Assembly (NCBI GenBank): GCA_964518635.1
Contig: CAZFGK010000004.1
Coordinates: 62,001-126,000, forward strand
Direction of reading: 5' to 3'
Origin: CAZFGK01 sp964518635
GTDB taxonomy: Bacteria > Zixibacteria > MSB-5A5 > GN15 > FEB-12
DNA: 64,000 bases
Shown here: positions 43,639-52,157 of the stretch, one piece after another
Numbering within the stretch: position 1 is the stretch's first letter
Layout: each line of letters begins with the position of its first letter
Position numbers and translations under genes: made by a program
The notes under the pieces: model-generated
What the model was told of the DNA's origin: nothing
The model's database searches: none
Seen by the model: only the letters and a program-made list of their open reading frames with translations

Positions 43639-45134
43639 TCGGGTGTCCTTTCAGCGGTGGTCACGGATTCGGCCTCCGTTTGCGCGATTACCTCACTGAT
43701 TCGAGAGGTTTCCGCGACGGATGCCGTCTCTTCGCTCCCTCTTTTGAGTGTAAGCGACTTTTTTTTTTCGGTTTCACGTTCGGGCAGGAAAACTTGCTCG
43801 AGAAAATTGGTACTGTATTTCCCCTGTTCGAACAGTGGATGGTCTAGAATTTCACGAATGATGTCAATCGTCGTCGGCACGCCAGTTACAATGAACTCTT
43901 CAAGCGCACCGCGCAGCCGGGTGATTGCTTCCTCACGGGTTCGTCCTTTGACAATCAACTTGGCAATCATCGAGTCGTAGTAGGGCGGAATCTGATATCC
44001 GGCATAGACTGCTTTATCGACTCGAACGCCCAGACCACCGGGTGTGTTCATAGCGGTGATTTTGCCGGGGGTCGGACGGAAATCTTTCTCGACATCTTCG
44101 GCATTGATACGGGCCTCAATCACTGCCCACTTTGGCTTGATCTGATCCTGTGAGTAGGTCAGCTTCTCACCCAGTGCAACTCGTAATTGATCGCGCACGA
44201 GATCGACTTCGTATGCCTCTTCCGTAACCGGATGCTCGACCTGAATACGGGTGTTCATCTCCATGAAGTAGAAATTATGTTTGTCATCAACGAGAAACTC
44301 AATCGTTCCTGCACCTACATAATTGACCGAACGTGCCCCTTTTATCGACGCATCCCCCATCGCTTTGCGTAGGGCCTCGGTCATCAGAGGAGAGGGGGTC
44401 TCTTCGATCAATTTCTGATGTCGTCGCTGCACCGAACAATCTCGCTCACCAAAGTGGAAGTAATTCCCATGGGTGTCGGACATCAGCTGTATCTCGACAT
44501 GATGCGGATTCAGAATCAGTTTCTCGATATAGAGATCGGGATTGTTGAATGCATTCCCAGCTTCGGTCGACGCGACATGGAATGCTCGTTCCAGTTCGGC
44601 AAGATCGCGGCAGGCACGCATCCCTTTGCCACCACCACCAGCGACCGCCTTGATCATCACCGGAAAACCGATCTTCTCGGCAACGGCAGTGGCATCTTCG
44701 AAAGTGGCGACAATGCCATCAGAACCGGGCACCACCGGAACTCCGGCCCTTCGCATGACATCTTTCGCGACCGCCTTATCCCCCATGTTACGAATGGCAT
44801 CAGGAGTCGGCCCGATGAACGTGATTCCGCACGATTCACAAATCTCGGCGAACTCAGCGTTTTCTGCCAAAAAACCGTAGCCGGGGTGAATTGCTTTGGC
44901 ATTGGTAACTTCGGCGGCGGCGATGATGCGCTTCAGATCGAGATATGATTCTTTGGCCGGCCCGGGGCCAATACATACATCTTCATCAGCAAATCGCACA
45001 TGCAGAGCATCTCGATCGGCTTCGGAGTAGACCGCGACTGTTTTGAGTCCAAGTTCACGACAGGCGCGAATCACTCGAAGGGCAATTTCCCCTCGGTTGG
45101 CAATGAGGACTTTTTCGAATTTTCGGGTTGTCAT
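43635..45134 (-). CDS. accC: Biotin carboxylase (acetyl-CoA carboxylase subunit)
   Basis: Carboxylates the biotin of AccB using ATP and bicarbonate. The 499-residue protein has LIANRGEIALRVIRACRELG, AIHPGYGFLAENAEF, the ATP-grasp GGGGKGMR loop, EKLILNPHHVEIQLMSD, FYFMEMNTRIQVEHPVTE and YDSMIAKLIVKG. It is about 50 residues longer than typical AccC; the extra tail after VFLPERET is rich in Glu, Thr, Ser and Ala and looks disordered. It is the first gene of the glycine cleavage operon and is separated from accB (4.5 kb away), which is unusual since the two are often adjacent. Confidence 0.95.
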   Translation of the reverse strand: MTTRKFEKVLIANRGEIALRVIRACRELGLKTVAVYSEADRDALHVRFADEDVCIGPGPAKESYLDLKRIIAAAEVTNAKAIHPGYGFLAENAEFAEICESCGITFIGPTPDAIRNMGDKAVAKDVMRRAGVPVVPGSDGIVATFEDATAVAEKIGFPVMIKAVAGGGGKGMRACRDLAELERAFHVASTEAGNAFNNPDLYIEKLILNPHHVEIQLMSDTHGNYFHFGERDCSVQRRHQKLIEETPSPLMTEALRKAMGDASIKGARSVNYVGAGTIEFLVDDKHNFYFMEMNTRIQVEHPVTEEAYEVDLVRDQLRVALGEKLTYSQDQIKPKWAVIEARINAEDVEKDFRPTPGKITAMNTPGGLGVRVDKAVYAGYQIPPYYDSMIAKLIVKGRTREEAITRLRGALEEFIVTGVPTTIDIIREILDHPLFEQGKYSTNFLEQVFLPERETEKKKSLTLKRGSEETASVAETSRISEVIAQTEAESVTTAERTPE

Positions 45135-45165
45135 TCGTATTTCTGTTTTCCTCGTGTAATTGAAT

Positions 45166-45194
45166 AATGTACCCCCGTCCAACACTTTCGACAA
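45166..45194 (-). promoter_or_regulatory. Promoter of the accC-gcv operon
   Basis: Minus strand: TTGTCG (45189-45194), a 17-base spacer and TACATT (45166-45171), 32 bp before the accC start. The leader would be short, and no glycine riboswitch was seen. Confidence 0.65.
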
Positions 45195-45389
45195 GTCGAA
45201 TGCGCAACCCCGGAAGCCGTTGCATGGCAGGGGCTTTGAGGGCTTTGACCAGATCGCTACTACCTGGTCTTTCCGTTCACGCAGAATAAGTGCAGCTCAC
45301 GTATCACCACCTGCACGTTGGTGGGCATTTCGGCAGGGATGATCGTCAATTGGTGTTATGACGATCCTGTGCTACCGAAAGGAAATCTC

Positions 45390-46358
45390 GTGCCTGTCAA
45401 ACTCTTCACATTCATTTTTCTGCTTACAGCGGCCACATCAGTGAGTTCTCAGCAGACGGCTCCGACTCCGTCGCCACTGCAACAGAAAGCGGATTCTCTT
45501 TTTCTGGCATCGGATTATGCGAAGGCCATTCCGGCATACGAAGCATTTTTCAAGAAGGACGCGACTAGTCCGATTTCATGGAATCGCTATGGCTTTTCAC
45601 TTCAGAAAACCGGTGCCATCGACAAAGCGGCGACAGCATATCAGCGCGTGCTTGATCTGAAACCGACCGGCGGATTACTGCTTGTTGTACTTTCCCGCGT
45701 CGCGATGATTAAGGGAATGAAAAACGAAGTCGAGCCATTCTTTGCAACAATCGACAGCATGATTCGAGCTGGGTATGCCGACATCACCGGTTACGACACG
45801 ACCTCAGAATTTGCATCAATGAAAAGTGATCCGCGCTATGCGGCGCTGCGGCCGCAGGTCGAGACGAATGCATTCCCCTGCCGTCACAACCCAAAGTTTC
45901 GACTCTTTGATTTCTGGATTGGAGAGTGGATAGTGAATCCAACTGCGACACCAGCGACCATTGCTGGCTGGAGTAAGATCGAGATGATGGCCGGTGGGTG
46001 TGGCATTCTCGAAAACTGGACATCCAACCCCGCACGAGGTGCAGCGAGTGGTCCGTTTGAAGGGAAGAGTATCAATTACTATGACAGTGCCCGAGGCGGA
46101 TGGCAGCAGTATTGGGTTGGTTCCGCCCCCATGGGCACTCCGATGATCTGGTTCTTTAACGGGCAGTATGATGAGAACCTCAAAGCGATGGTCTTTGAAA
46201 CTGATCCCGGACCGGGACCGAATGGAGAGAAGCAGCTCGGGCGACTTCGCTTCTTCAATCAAGGACCAGACCAAGTCAGACAATGGGCGGAGACCTCGAC
46301 CGACAACGGTGCGACTTGGGTGACCGGTTACGATTTCACTTACAAGCGGAAGAAATAG
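45390..46358 (+). CDS. Exported TPR protein with DUF1579-like C-terminal domain
   Basis: A 322-residue protein with a signal peptide (VKLFTFIFLLTAATSVSSQQ). A TPR-like region at about 30-115 includes ADSLFLASDYAKAIPAYEAFF and WNRYGFSLQKTGAIDKAATAYQRVL. A C-terminal beta domain (about 175-322) has FRLFDFWIGEWIVNP, MMAGGCGILENW, SINYYDSARGGWQQYWVG and VFETD, as in DUF1579-type lipocalin-like proteins of unknown ligand. The start is GTG at 45390 with AAAGGA 7-12 bases upstream; an ATG at 45318 is in frame but lacks a site. A terminator follows. Confidence 0.75.
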   Translation: MPVKLFTFIFLLTAATSVSSQQTAPTPSPLQQKADSLFLASDYAKAIPAYEAFFKKDATSPISWNRYGFSLQKTGAIDKAATAYQRVLDLKPTGGLLLVVLSRVAMIKGMKNEVEPFFATIDSMIRAGYADITGYDTTSEFASMKSDPRYAALRPQVETNAFPCRHNPKFRLFDFWIGEWIVNPTATPATIAGWSKIEMMAGGCGILENWTSNPARGAASGPFEGKSINYYDSARGGWQQYWVGSAPMGTPMIWFFNGQYDENLKAMVFETDPGPGPNGEKQLGRLRFFNQGPDQVRQWAETSTDNGATWVTGYDFTYKRKK

Positions 46359-46391
46359 TCGAGGCGAATGGTCCGCTGATCTACTGAAGAA

Positions 46392-46673
46392 GATGCTTCG
46401 ACTGGCTCAGCATGAAGAGACCAAGATGCGTCAACTGCAACAGGTGGCCCTGATGCCCACATCAGGGTCTTCTCTTTTTCTATCTCTGTGAACGACAAAC
46501 GCTGTTCAGTAGGCGGCAGACGCCCTTGTCTGCCCCTCTTCTCACCCTGAGCTCGTCGAAGGGTCCGCGAGCTTGTCTAAAGTTCGTGACTTGTCTCATG
46601 TCATGCTGAGCCTGTCGAAGCATGACATCAACAAAATTGTGATGATGTCCCCCTTCGACAAGCTCAGGGTGAC
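46392..46673. repeat. Four copies of a REP-like palindromic repeat
   Basis: Copies at 46392-46417 (GCTTCGACTGGCTCAGCATG), 46541-46566, 46600-46626 and 46650-46673. The shared core is CTTCGACA-G-CTCAG and its complement. Two subtypes occur, ending CATGA or GGGTGA, and copies alternate in orientation, so neighbours can form long hairpins. Two more copies lie at 62631-62703. Confidence 0.85.
46448..46480 (+). terminator. Terminator of the TPR/DUF1579-like gene
   Basis: CCCTGATG (46448-46455) pairs with CATCAGGG (46460-46467) around CCCA, followed by a T-rich tract TCTTCTCTTTTTC. Confidence 0.8.
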
Positions 46674-46834
46674 AAAAAGAAGATCGCTGAATAATCTGCA
46701 AAACGGGCAGGTCGGGAGGCCTGCCGCGCACTATCCAATGAAGATATTCGCGCTCCTTAAGGGGCTGGCTACCTACTTTGGGTGAAGCGCACGGGAACCC
46801 GGGGCAAGCCCACGGGCCACCCCAAAGATTAGTA

Positions 46835-46872
46835 CAAAAAATGCCCCGCCGGATGGCGGGGCATTTTTGTTT
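46835..46872. terminator. Bidirectional terminator, probably of the OmpA gene
   Basis: ATGCCCCGCC (46841-46850) pairs perfectly with GGCGGGGCAT (46855-46864) around GGAT, with A-run and T-run flanks. It lies about 90 bp past the end of the minus-strand OmpA gene. Confidence 0.85.
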
Positions 46873-46955
46873 CTCAAGTCTCATAAATCCGAGGCGAGCC
46901 CTGAGGCATCGAAGACCCACCCAAAGGGTGGGGCACCGGATTTCTTATGTCGGTT

Positions 46956-48218
46956 TTAGTTGCCGACTGATTCGATTTCGACACGACGGTTCTTGGCACG
47001 ACCTTCATCTGTCGCGTTGTCGCCAACAAACTTGGTCGGGTCTTCTCCCCAGCCCTTCGAGGTCATGCGGTTCTTCGCCACACCCTTCGAAGCAAGGTAA
47101 TCAAGTACTGCTTTCGCACGACGTTCTGACAATCCCTGGTTATGGGCAGTAGAACCGCGGTCATCAGTGAATCCACCAATGGCAACCTTAATGTCGGTAA
47201 ACTCACCAAGTGTCTTGGCGACGCCATCAAGCTTGGTCTTCGAGGCATCATCCATGTTCGACGAATTGGTCGCGAAATTGATCTGCAGAGTGATCTTCTC
47301 ACCAACTTTGCGGATCGTCGGGCAACCATTTGCATCGACCGGAATACCAGCCGGAGTACCGGGGCACTGATCAATACCATCGAATACGCCGTCGCCGTCT
47401 TCGTCAGTCGGGCAACCGCTGGCATCCACCTTCGCACCACGAGGGGTGTTCGGGCACTTGTCGATACCGTCAGCGACACCGTCACCGTCGGAATCCATCG
47501 GACAACCGGAGGCATCTACCTTCGTTCCAGCCGGGGTATCCGGACATTTGTCGATGCCATCAAAGACGCCGTCTTTGTCGGTGTCACTCGGGCATCCATT
47601 CTTATCAACCGTCGCTCCACGTGGTGTGCCGGGGCACTTGTCCTTGGAATTAGCAACACCGTCGCCGTCATCGTCGCCGTCAACTGGCTTCGGAGCAGTG
47701 GCGGTCATTGGCTTATAGTAGCCAGCAACCCATTTACGTTGATCTTCGGTATCCGGTACGCCGTCACCGTCTGAATCAGCACCCTGCATCCATTCAATCT
47801 CTCCACGATCAGTTACATCTCCGCCGTTGTAATAGCCAGCAGTGAAAGGACGCTGATCAGCGGCATCCGGGATACCATCTCCATCGGAGTCGGTTGTCGG
47901 AGAGAGTGACATGAACATCGAAGCCGCGGCCATCTCGCCGCCGGAGCTGTAATATTCAGCAACCCACGGGCTTGGATCATTCGTGTCGCCGACTCCATCA
48001 CCATCTGAGTCGGAGCCTTCGTTCCATGATGCCGTGCCGCGGTCGGTGACATCACCCGAGTTGTAATATCCAGCAACGCGTGGTCGCTGATCGACATTAT
48101 CCGGTACGCCATCTCCATCCATGTCCTGTGCGGTGGCGAGATTCGGAAGTGAGAGTACGAGCGTGACGGCCAACAGCGTCCCGAAACGCGTTAGCCCTTT
48201 TCTGAGTAGTGTAACCAT
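46956..48218 (-). CDS. OmpA-family protein with thrombospondin type 3 repeats
   Basis: A 420-residue outer membrane-associated protein. A signal peptide (to about residue 31) is followed by four units of about 38-40 residues, each DxDGDGxxDxxD...AxYY, then five thrombospondin type 3-like units (DKCPGTPRGATVDKNGCP and variants) that should bind Ca2+, and an OmpA C-terminal domain (about 305-420). That domain has INFATNSSNMD, GGFTDDRGSTAHNQGLSERRA and the peptidoglycan-binding Asp/Arg positions. No N-terminal barrel is evident, so attachment to the outer membrane is unexplained. ATG at 48218 has a strong AAAGGAGG; an earlier in-frame ATG at 48251 overlaps that site. Confidence 0.9.
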   Translation of the reverse strand: MVTLLRKGLTRFGTLLAVTLVLSLPNLATAQDMDGDGVPDNVDQRPRVAGYYNSGDVTDRGTASWNEGSDSDGDGVGDTNDPSPWVAEYYSSGGEMAAASMFMSLSPTTDSDGDGIPDAADQRPFTAGYYNGGDVTDRGEIEWMQGADSDGDGVPDTEDQRKWVAGYYKPMTATAPKPVDGDDDGDGVANSKDKCPGTPRGATVDKNGCPSDTDKDGVFDGIDKCPDTPAGTKVDASGCPMDSDGDGVADGIDKCPNTPRGAKVDASGCPTDEDGDGVFDGIDQCPGTPAGIPVDANGCPTIRKVGEKITLQINFATNSSNMDDASKTKLDGVAKTLGEFTDIKVAIGGFTDDRGSTAHNQGLSERRAKAVLDYLASKGVAKNRMTSKGWGEDPTKFVGDNATDEGRAKNRRVEIESVGN

Positions 48219-48306
48219 TCCTATGGTTCCTCCTTTAGATATGAACATCATCAGTCCTTGTTTCCTCGTTGCTGTTTTCGGGATGTCTCCCGGTAACAGG
48301 GGGGTA

Positions 48307-48336
48307 AGAGTAGCACAAGATTTAGGGGTACGTCAA
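48307..48336 (-). promoter_or_regulatory. Promoter of the OmpA gene
   Basis: Minus strand: TTGACG (48331-48336), an 18-base spacer and TACTCT (48307-48312) preceded by TGC, an extended -10. The hexamers are identical to those of the pyrRBC promoter. Confidence 0.65.
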
Positions 48337-48393
48337 TAAAAGCATACGGATAGGGGGAGAGGGTTACAGGTCGAGAATCGGCATAGGCTACCT

Positions 48394-48427
48394 AAAGAAA
48401 ACAACCTCGACCGTTTGGCCGAGGTTG
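48394..48427 (-). terminator. Terminator of pilT
   Basis: CAACCTCG (48402-48409) pairs with CGAGGTTG (48420-48427); on the minus strand the hairpin is followed by TTTTCTTT. It lies 32 bp after the pilT stop. Confidence 0.8.
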
Positions 48428-48458
48428 CTGTGTGAACTGAATCTTGTGAAAAATGGGT

Positions 48459-49649
48459 TTAGAACTTCGAATAGCCGCTCGGAAGCTCCCGATCTGAGCC
48501 ACCAAACCCCTTTTTCTGAGGGGAATAGATTTCCGGACCCTTTTGTTTCGGGGATTCCTCTTCGTCCCAACGATCTGCCGCCCCCTGAATTCCCTTTAGA
48601 CGCAGATCGAAGTCATCCGGATTGCTGGCGTGGGCTATTGCCTCTTCGAAGCTGATTAACCCCTGCTTGTGCAGCTTCATGATCGCCTGATCGAAGGTCT
48701 GCATTCCGTACTGCACTCTTCCCTGCTCCATCAATTCCCCGATATCATTCACTTTTTCAGGATTGATTATGCATTCACGAATTGCAGCAGTGGTGACCAT
48801 GATTTCTAATGCAGGAACAAGCCCGGGCATGTCGTAGCGAGTCAGCAAACGCTGACATACAACCGCGCGCACCGTTCCAGCCAGAAGCAAGCGAATCTGC
48901 TGATGCTGATGCGGCGGGAAGAATGAGATAATACGGCTGATCGTTTCGATCACATTCAATGTGTGCAATGTCGTAAGCACCAGATGCCCGGTATCTGCCG
49001 CGGTGAGCGCAATCGACATCGTCTCAAGATCACGAACCTCACCGATCATGATAGCGTCCGGATCCTGACGGAAGGCATGACGCAATGCCGAAGCGAATGA
49101 TTCAGTATCACCCCCCACTTCACGCTGCGAGATAATCGCTTTCTTGTCGCGGTAGATATACTCAATCGGGTCTTCGACGGTCAGAATACTGACCGGATCA
49201 GAGGCATTGATCTCTTCGATAATCGCCGCCATGGTGGTTGATTTACCCGAACCGGTCGTTCCGGTGATAATGATCAGACCATGTTTTTCGCGGGAGAGTT
49301 TTTTGATAATCGGCGGGAGATTCAGATCTTCGAAGGACGGCACTTGCGTGTTCACGTGACGAATAGCAATTCCAGTCGTGCCGCGCTGACGAAAAAGGTT
49401 AATACGAAAACGGCCGAGCTTGGCGACAGAGAGCGCCAGATCCATTTCATTCTTACGCTGAAATCTCTCAAGTTGCTTTTCATTGAGAATTTGATTGAGC
49501 ACCTGATCCATTTCATCAATGGTCACCGGTGTGGTCGAAATCTGTTCGAGATTTCCGTTCACTCGCAAGTGCGGACGAATCCCGACACGGATATGTAAGT
49601 CTGAGGCCCGTCGGTTGAGCATCTCAACCAACATCTGCTTAAGGGTCAT
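48459..49649 (-). CDS. pilT: Type IV pilus retraction ATPase PilT
   Basis: A hexameric ATPase that depolymerises type IV pili. The 396-residue protein has the N-terminal ASDLHIRVG and PHLRVNG segments, Walker A GTTGSGKSTTMAAI near residue 130, the Asp box and Walker B RQDPDAIMIGEVRD, and the C-terminal LVPALEIMV and QGRVQYGMQTFDQAI motifs typical of PilT. The last 45 residues are a Lys/Pro/Gly-rich tail beyond the usual end. No other pilus gene is in the window. It lies 33 bp after accB. Confidence 0.95.
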   Translation of the reverse strand: MTLKQMLVEMLNRRASDLHIRVGIRPHLRVNGNLEQISTTPVTIDEMDQVLNQILNEKQLERFQRKNEMDLALSVAKLGRFRINLFRQRGTTGIAIRHVNTQVPSFEDLNLPPIIKKLSREKHGLIIITGTTGSGKSTTMAAIIEEINASDPVSILTVEDPIEYIYRDKKAIISQREVGGDTESFASALRHAFRQDPDAIMIGEVRDLETMSIALTAADTGHLVLTTLHTLNVIETISRIISFFPPHQHQQIRLLLAGTVRAVVCQRLLTRYDMPGLVPALEIMVTTAAIRECIINPEKVNDIGELMEQGRVQYGMQTFDQAIMKLHKQGLISFEEAIAHASNPDDFDLRLKGIQGAADRWDEEESPKQKGPEIYSPQKKGFGGSDRELPSGYSKF

Positions 49650-49681
49650 CGTGGGTGCTCCTTCCCACGATATATCGGCAC

Positions 49682-50209
49682 TTATTCGGGTTCGATGAGG
49701 AAAAGGACCTGGCCGAACTCGACCGGCTTGCCGTTTTGAGCGAGAATCTTGACCACTCGACCGGAAACTTCAGCTTCGATTTCGTTCATGAGCTTCATTG
49801 CCTCGACAATGCAAATCACCTGTCCTGATGTAACCTTATCTCCAACAGAGACATAGGGGGGAGAATCCGGTGAGGATGAAGCGTAGTACGTTCCCACCAT
49901 CGGTGATTTGATTTCGATCGTGGATGTACTTGCAGCTGGCACAGCAACAGGCGCACCAGCGGCAGGAGCCGCCACTTGAGGGACTACGACAGGTGCAGGA
50001 GTCGATACTGGGGCAGCATGATGATGCTGGGCAGTAAAAACCGGTTGCATCCCAACAGACATCGGCGAACCGCCGTGACCGTTCTGATGAGTCGCTCCCT
50101 TTCCGACAATTCGGACTTTTCGGAACGGCCCCCAGCCGGAGATTTCGAGAGAATCAATCTCTGATTCTTCTACAAGACGAATCAGGTTTCGTATCTGCTT
50201 TTCATTCAT
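49682..50209 (-). CDS. accB: Biotin carboxyl carrier protein of acetyl-CoA carboxylase
   Basis: Carries biotin between AccC and AccA/AccD. The 175-residue protein has an N-terminal helix (MNEKQIRNLIRLVEESEIDSLEIS), a Pro/Ala/Val-rich linker (about 60-100) and a C-terminal biotinyl domain with SPMVGTYYASSSPDSPPYV and the biotinylated Lys in VEAMKLMNEIEAE. An in-frame ATG at 50218 is an alternative start. It lies between the Xaa-Pro peptidase gene and pilT; in many bacteria efp sits between the peptidase and accB, but not here. Confidence 0.95.
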   Translation of the reverse strand: MNEKQIRNLIRLVEESEIDSLEISGWGPFRKVRIVGKGATHQNGHGGSPMSVGMQPVFTAQHHHAAPVSTPAPVVVPQVAAPAAGAPVAVPAASTSTIEIKSPMVGTYYASSSPDSPPYVSVGDKVTSGQVICIVEAMKLMNEIEAEVSGRVVKILAQNGKPVEFGQVLFLIEPE

Positions 50210-50372
50210 TGCTATCATTCTCGGTCAATGGTCTCCGAAGGTGGAGGAAGATCTGGATTGCCTAACGATTTTCGTTACTAACAAAAGGACATACCGACAG
50301 GAACCTCCCGCCGAATCTCCTTCGCACCATTCTTCCTGTTCGGTACTTACAGGGATGATACCCGAGGTTTTG

Positions 50373-51449
50373 TTACAGTTCCAATAGTTTTTTGGTGAAG
50401 GAGGTCATGACCTCCCCGCCGCGGGTGGTCACGCGGACATCATCTTCTATTCGGACGCCGCCAAAACCCTCGACATAAATACCCGGCTCGATGGTTATCA
50501 CGTTGTTAGGGAACAACTTATCGTTCGACTTTGGCGACACCCGTGGACCGACATGGATATAAAACCCGATTCCGTGGCCAGTACCGTGCCCAAATGTTTT
50601 CCCGTAGCCAGATTTGTCGATCACTTTTCGAGCCGCAGCGTCTACGTCGCGGGCCATAATTCCTGCTTTAACCTTTGCAATCGCCGCTTCATTTGAACGA
50701 AGGACCGTCTGGTATATCTTCTTCTGACGAGCGGATGCTTTCCCGATGACGACCGTTCTGGTGATGTCTGAGACATAGCCATTGACCGTTGCCCCCCAGT
50801 CAAAAGTGAGGAAGTCCCCTTTTTCGATTGTCTTAGAAGAGGCCAACCCATGTGGGAGGGCACTGCGATAACCAGAGGCGACGATCGATTCGAATGCCGG
50901 TCGCTCGGAGCCGAGCATGAGCATCTGATACTCCAGCTCTGCGGAGACTTCTGTCTCTTTCATCCCCGGGCGAACGATTGGCAGAACGCGCATGAGAGCG
51001 GTCTCGGCGATCTTGATGGCTTTTCTGATTGAAGAAATTTCGTTGCTGTCTTTGACCCAGCCGAGTTCAGTAAAGAGGGATGGAACAGAGAGGATCACTG
51101 CCTTCGGCAGATAGTTCTGAATTGAGTCTTTCGCGGCGAGAGTAAGATAGCTTCCATTGACACCAAGACGAAAATTCAGCTGCTGAAGCTTTGGAATCTC
51201 TTTCAAGCCGGAGAGTGCTTCGCCGGTGACGATTGTAATTTTCGCCCCTGAAACCTGCTTCTGCGACTGGATGGCGTACCGTGAGTCGGTAAAAAAGTGT
51301 GCTGAATCCGGCAGTACGACAAGCAATGCTGCTGAACCCGTAAATCCACACAGATAGCGAACATGATCAAGGTGCGTGATCGCGAGGGCGTCAAGATTGT
51401 CACGTTTCATCGCGGCGCGAAGTGACAAGATGCGGGAGCGATAATTCAT
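50373..51449 (-). CDS. Xaa-Pro peptidase (M24 family)
   Basis: A 358-residue metallopeptidase of the PepP/PepQ type that cleaves peptide bonds involving proline. The N-terminal creatinase-like domain (about 1-125) precedes a pita-bread domain with the five metal ligands visible: Asp in LTFDWGATVNGYVSD and SDITRT, His in FGHGTGHGIGF, Glu in ITIEPGIYV and Glu in GVRIEDDV. Whether it is an aminopeptidase or a dipeptidase cannot be told. It lies upstream of accB on the same strand, with a 154-bp gap. Confidence 0.92.
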   Translation of the reverse strand: MNYRSRILSLRAAMKRDNLDALAITHLDHVRYLCGFTGSAALLVVLPDSAHFFTDSRYAIQSQKQVSGAKITIVTGEALSGLKEIPKLQQLNFRLGVNGSYLTLAAKDSIQNYLPKAVILSVPSLFTELGWVKDSNEISSIRKAIKIAETALMRVLPIVRPGMKETEVSAELEYQMLMLGSERPAFESIVASGYRSALPHGLASSKTIEKGDFLTFDWGATVNGYVSDITRTVVIGKASARQKKIYQTVLRSNEAAIAKVKAGIMARDVDAAARKVIDKSGYGKTFGHGTGHGIGFYIHVGPRVSPKSNDKLFPNNVITIEPGIYVEGFGGVRIEDDVRVTTRGGEVMTSFTKKLLEL

Positions 51450-51500
51450 TCTATTCCCCTTCCGGAATACAAGGCCGCGGAGGCCGTCAGTTCAATTTTT

Positions 51501-52157
51501 TTATCGGGCGAGATCATCCGAAGAAGGACGCACACTCCCGGTCGATTGTCGAGTCACGGTGCGAAGTTTTTCCAAAACGGTCTCACGATAGTTTTCAGAT
51601 AAGAGTCGTTTGTACATCGCCGCAGCCATCCGATGATGCCCCTGATCACGAAAAAGATCGGCGAGCGTTTCTGTTACCATTGGAGTCTGCCTGAGAAGCT
51701 GCACTTCACTGGTACTCAGAGAGAACGATGGTTGATTCGAAGTCGATTCGATTTTCCGAGATTCAATCTGTGAAGGAATCTCGCGCACACCTTGAGCGCC
51801 GCCTGGGTCGAGCTCAGCCAGTGCCGAGCGATGGACCATCATCCCCCATTCATCGCCGCGCTCTCTCGCGAGCTCTTCAGCGAACTTGCGTGCGACCAGA
51901 TGGGCTGGATCGTCGCTGAGAAGAATGTCGATCACTCCCTGCGCTCGACCGTCCTTTGATTGCAGTGATTTCTTTGCGTGCGTGAGCCGTACATACAAAC
52001 TCCCCTGCTCATCTGGCGATACAGTCTGCAACAGCTGCACTGACCCGGTATCATTGCCAAGTGAGGCCTGCTTGAACATTCTCGCGGGAGTATAGCCGGA
52101 GTCAGCAAGAGCATTGTGCGCGTTCGCAAATGTCATGTTCTCTTGTTTGCGCATCAC
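51501..52157 (-). CDS. Hypothetical protein with C-terminal TPR-like helix
   Basis: A 218-residue soluble protein of unknown function. Residues 1-110 contain helical segments (LYVRLTHAKKSLQSKDGRAQGVIDILL, HLVARKFAEELARERGDEW), residues 110-155 are Ser/Gln-rich linker, and residues about 165-195 form one TPR-like unit (TETLADLFRDQGHHRMAAAMYKRLL). A single final unit of this kind is seen in several proteins that otherwise lack TPRs. The start codon overlaps the stop of the nucleotidyltransferase gene by 4 bp, so it belongs to that transcript. No family was recognised. Confidence 0.6.
   Translation of the reverse strand: MMRKQENMTFANAHNALADSGYTPARMFKQASLGNDTGSVQLLQTVSPDEQGSLYVRLTHAKKSLQSKDGRAQGVIDILLSDDPAHLVARKFAEELARERGDEWGMMVHRSALAELDPGGAQGVREIPSQIESRKIESTSNQPSFSLSTSEVQLLRQTPMVTETLADLFRDQGHHRMAAAMYKRLLSENYRETVLEKLRTVTRQSTGSVRPSSDDLAR

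Larger units (their letters stand above)
46359..46955. other. Repeat-rich intergenic region, no gene supported
   Basis: About 600 bp between convergent genes. It contains two terminators, four copies of a CTTCGACA..CTCAG palindromic repeat, further hairpins (for example GGCAGAC/GTCTGCC near 46515 and CCCACCC/GGGTGGG at 46916-46932) and no credible coding sequence. It looks like an accumulation site for small palindromic elements. Confidence 0.75.

Noticed and set aside
45135..45389. Glycine riboswitch before the accC-gcv operon
   Set aside because: The promoter lies only about 30 bp before accC, leaving no room for an aptamer.
46392..46673. CRISPR array
   Set aside because: The repeats are irregularly spaced, alternate in orientation and differ in sequence, with no cas genes nearby.
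46480..46920. A 146-codon minus-strand reading frame in the repeat region
   Set aside because: Its translation is mostly the repeat itself (pieces like CHPELVEG and MLRQAQHD), a well-known false-gene pattern from such palindromic repeats, and there is no start context.
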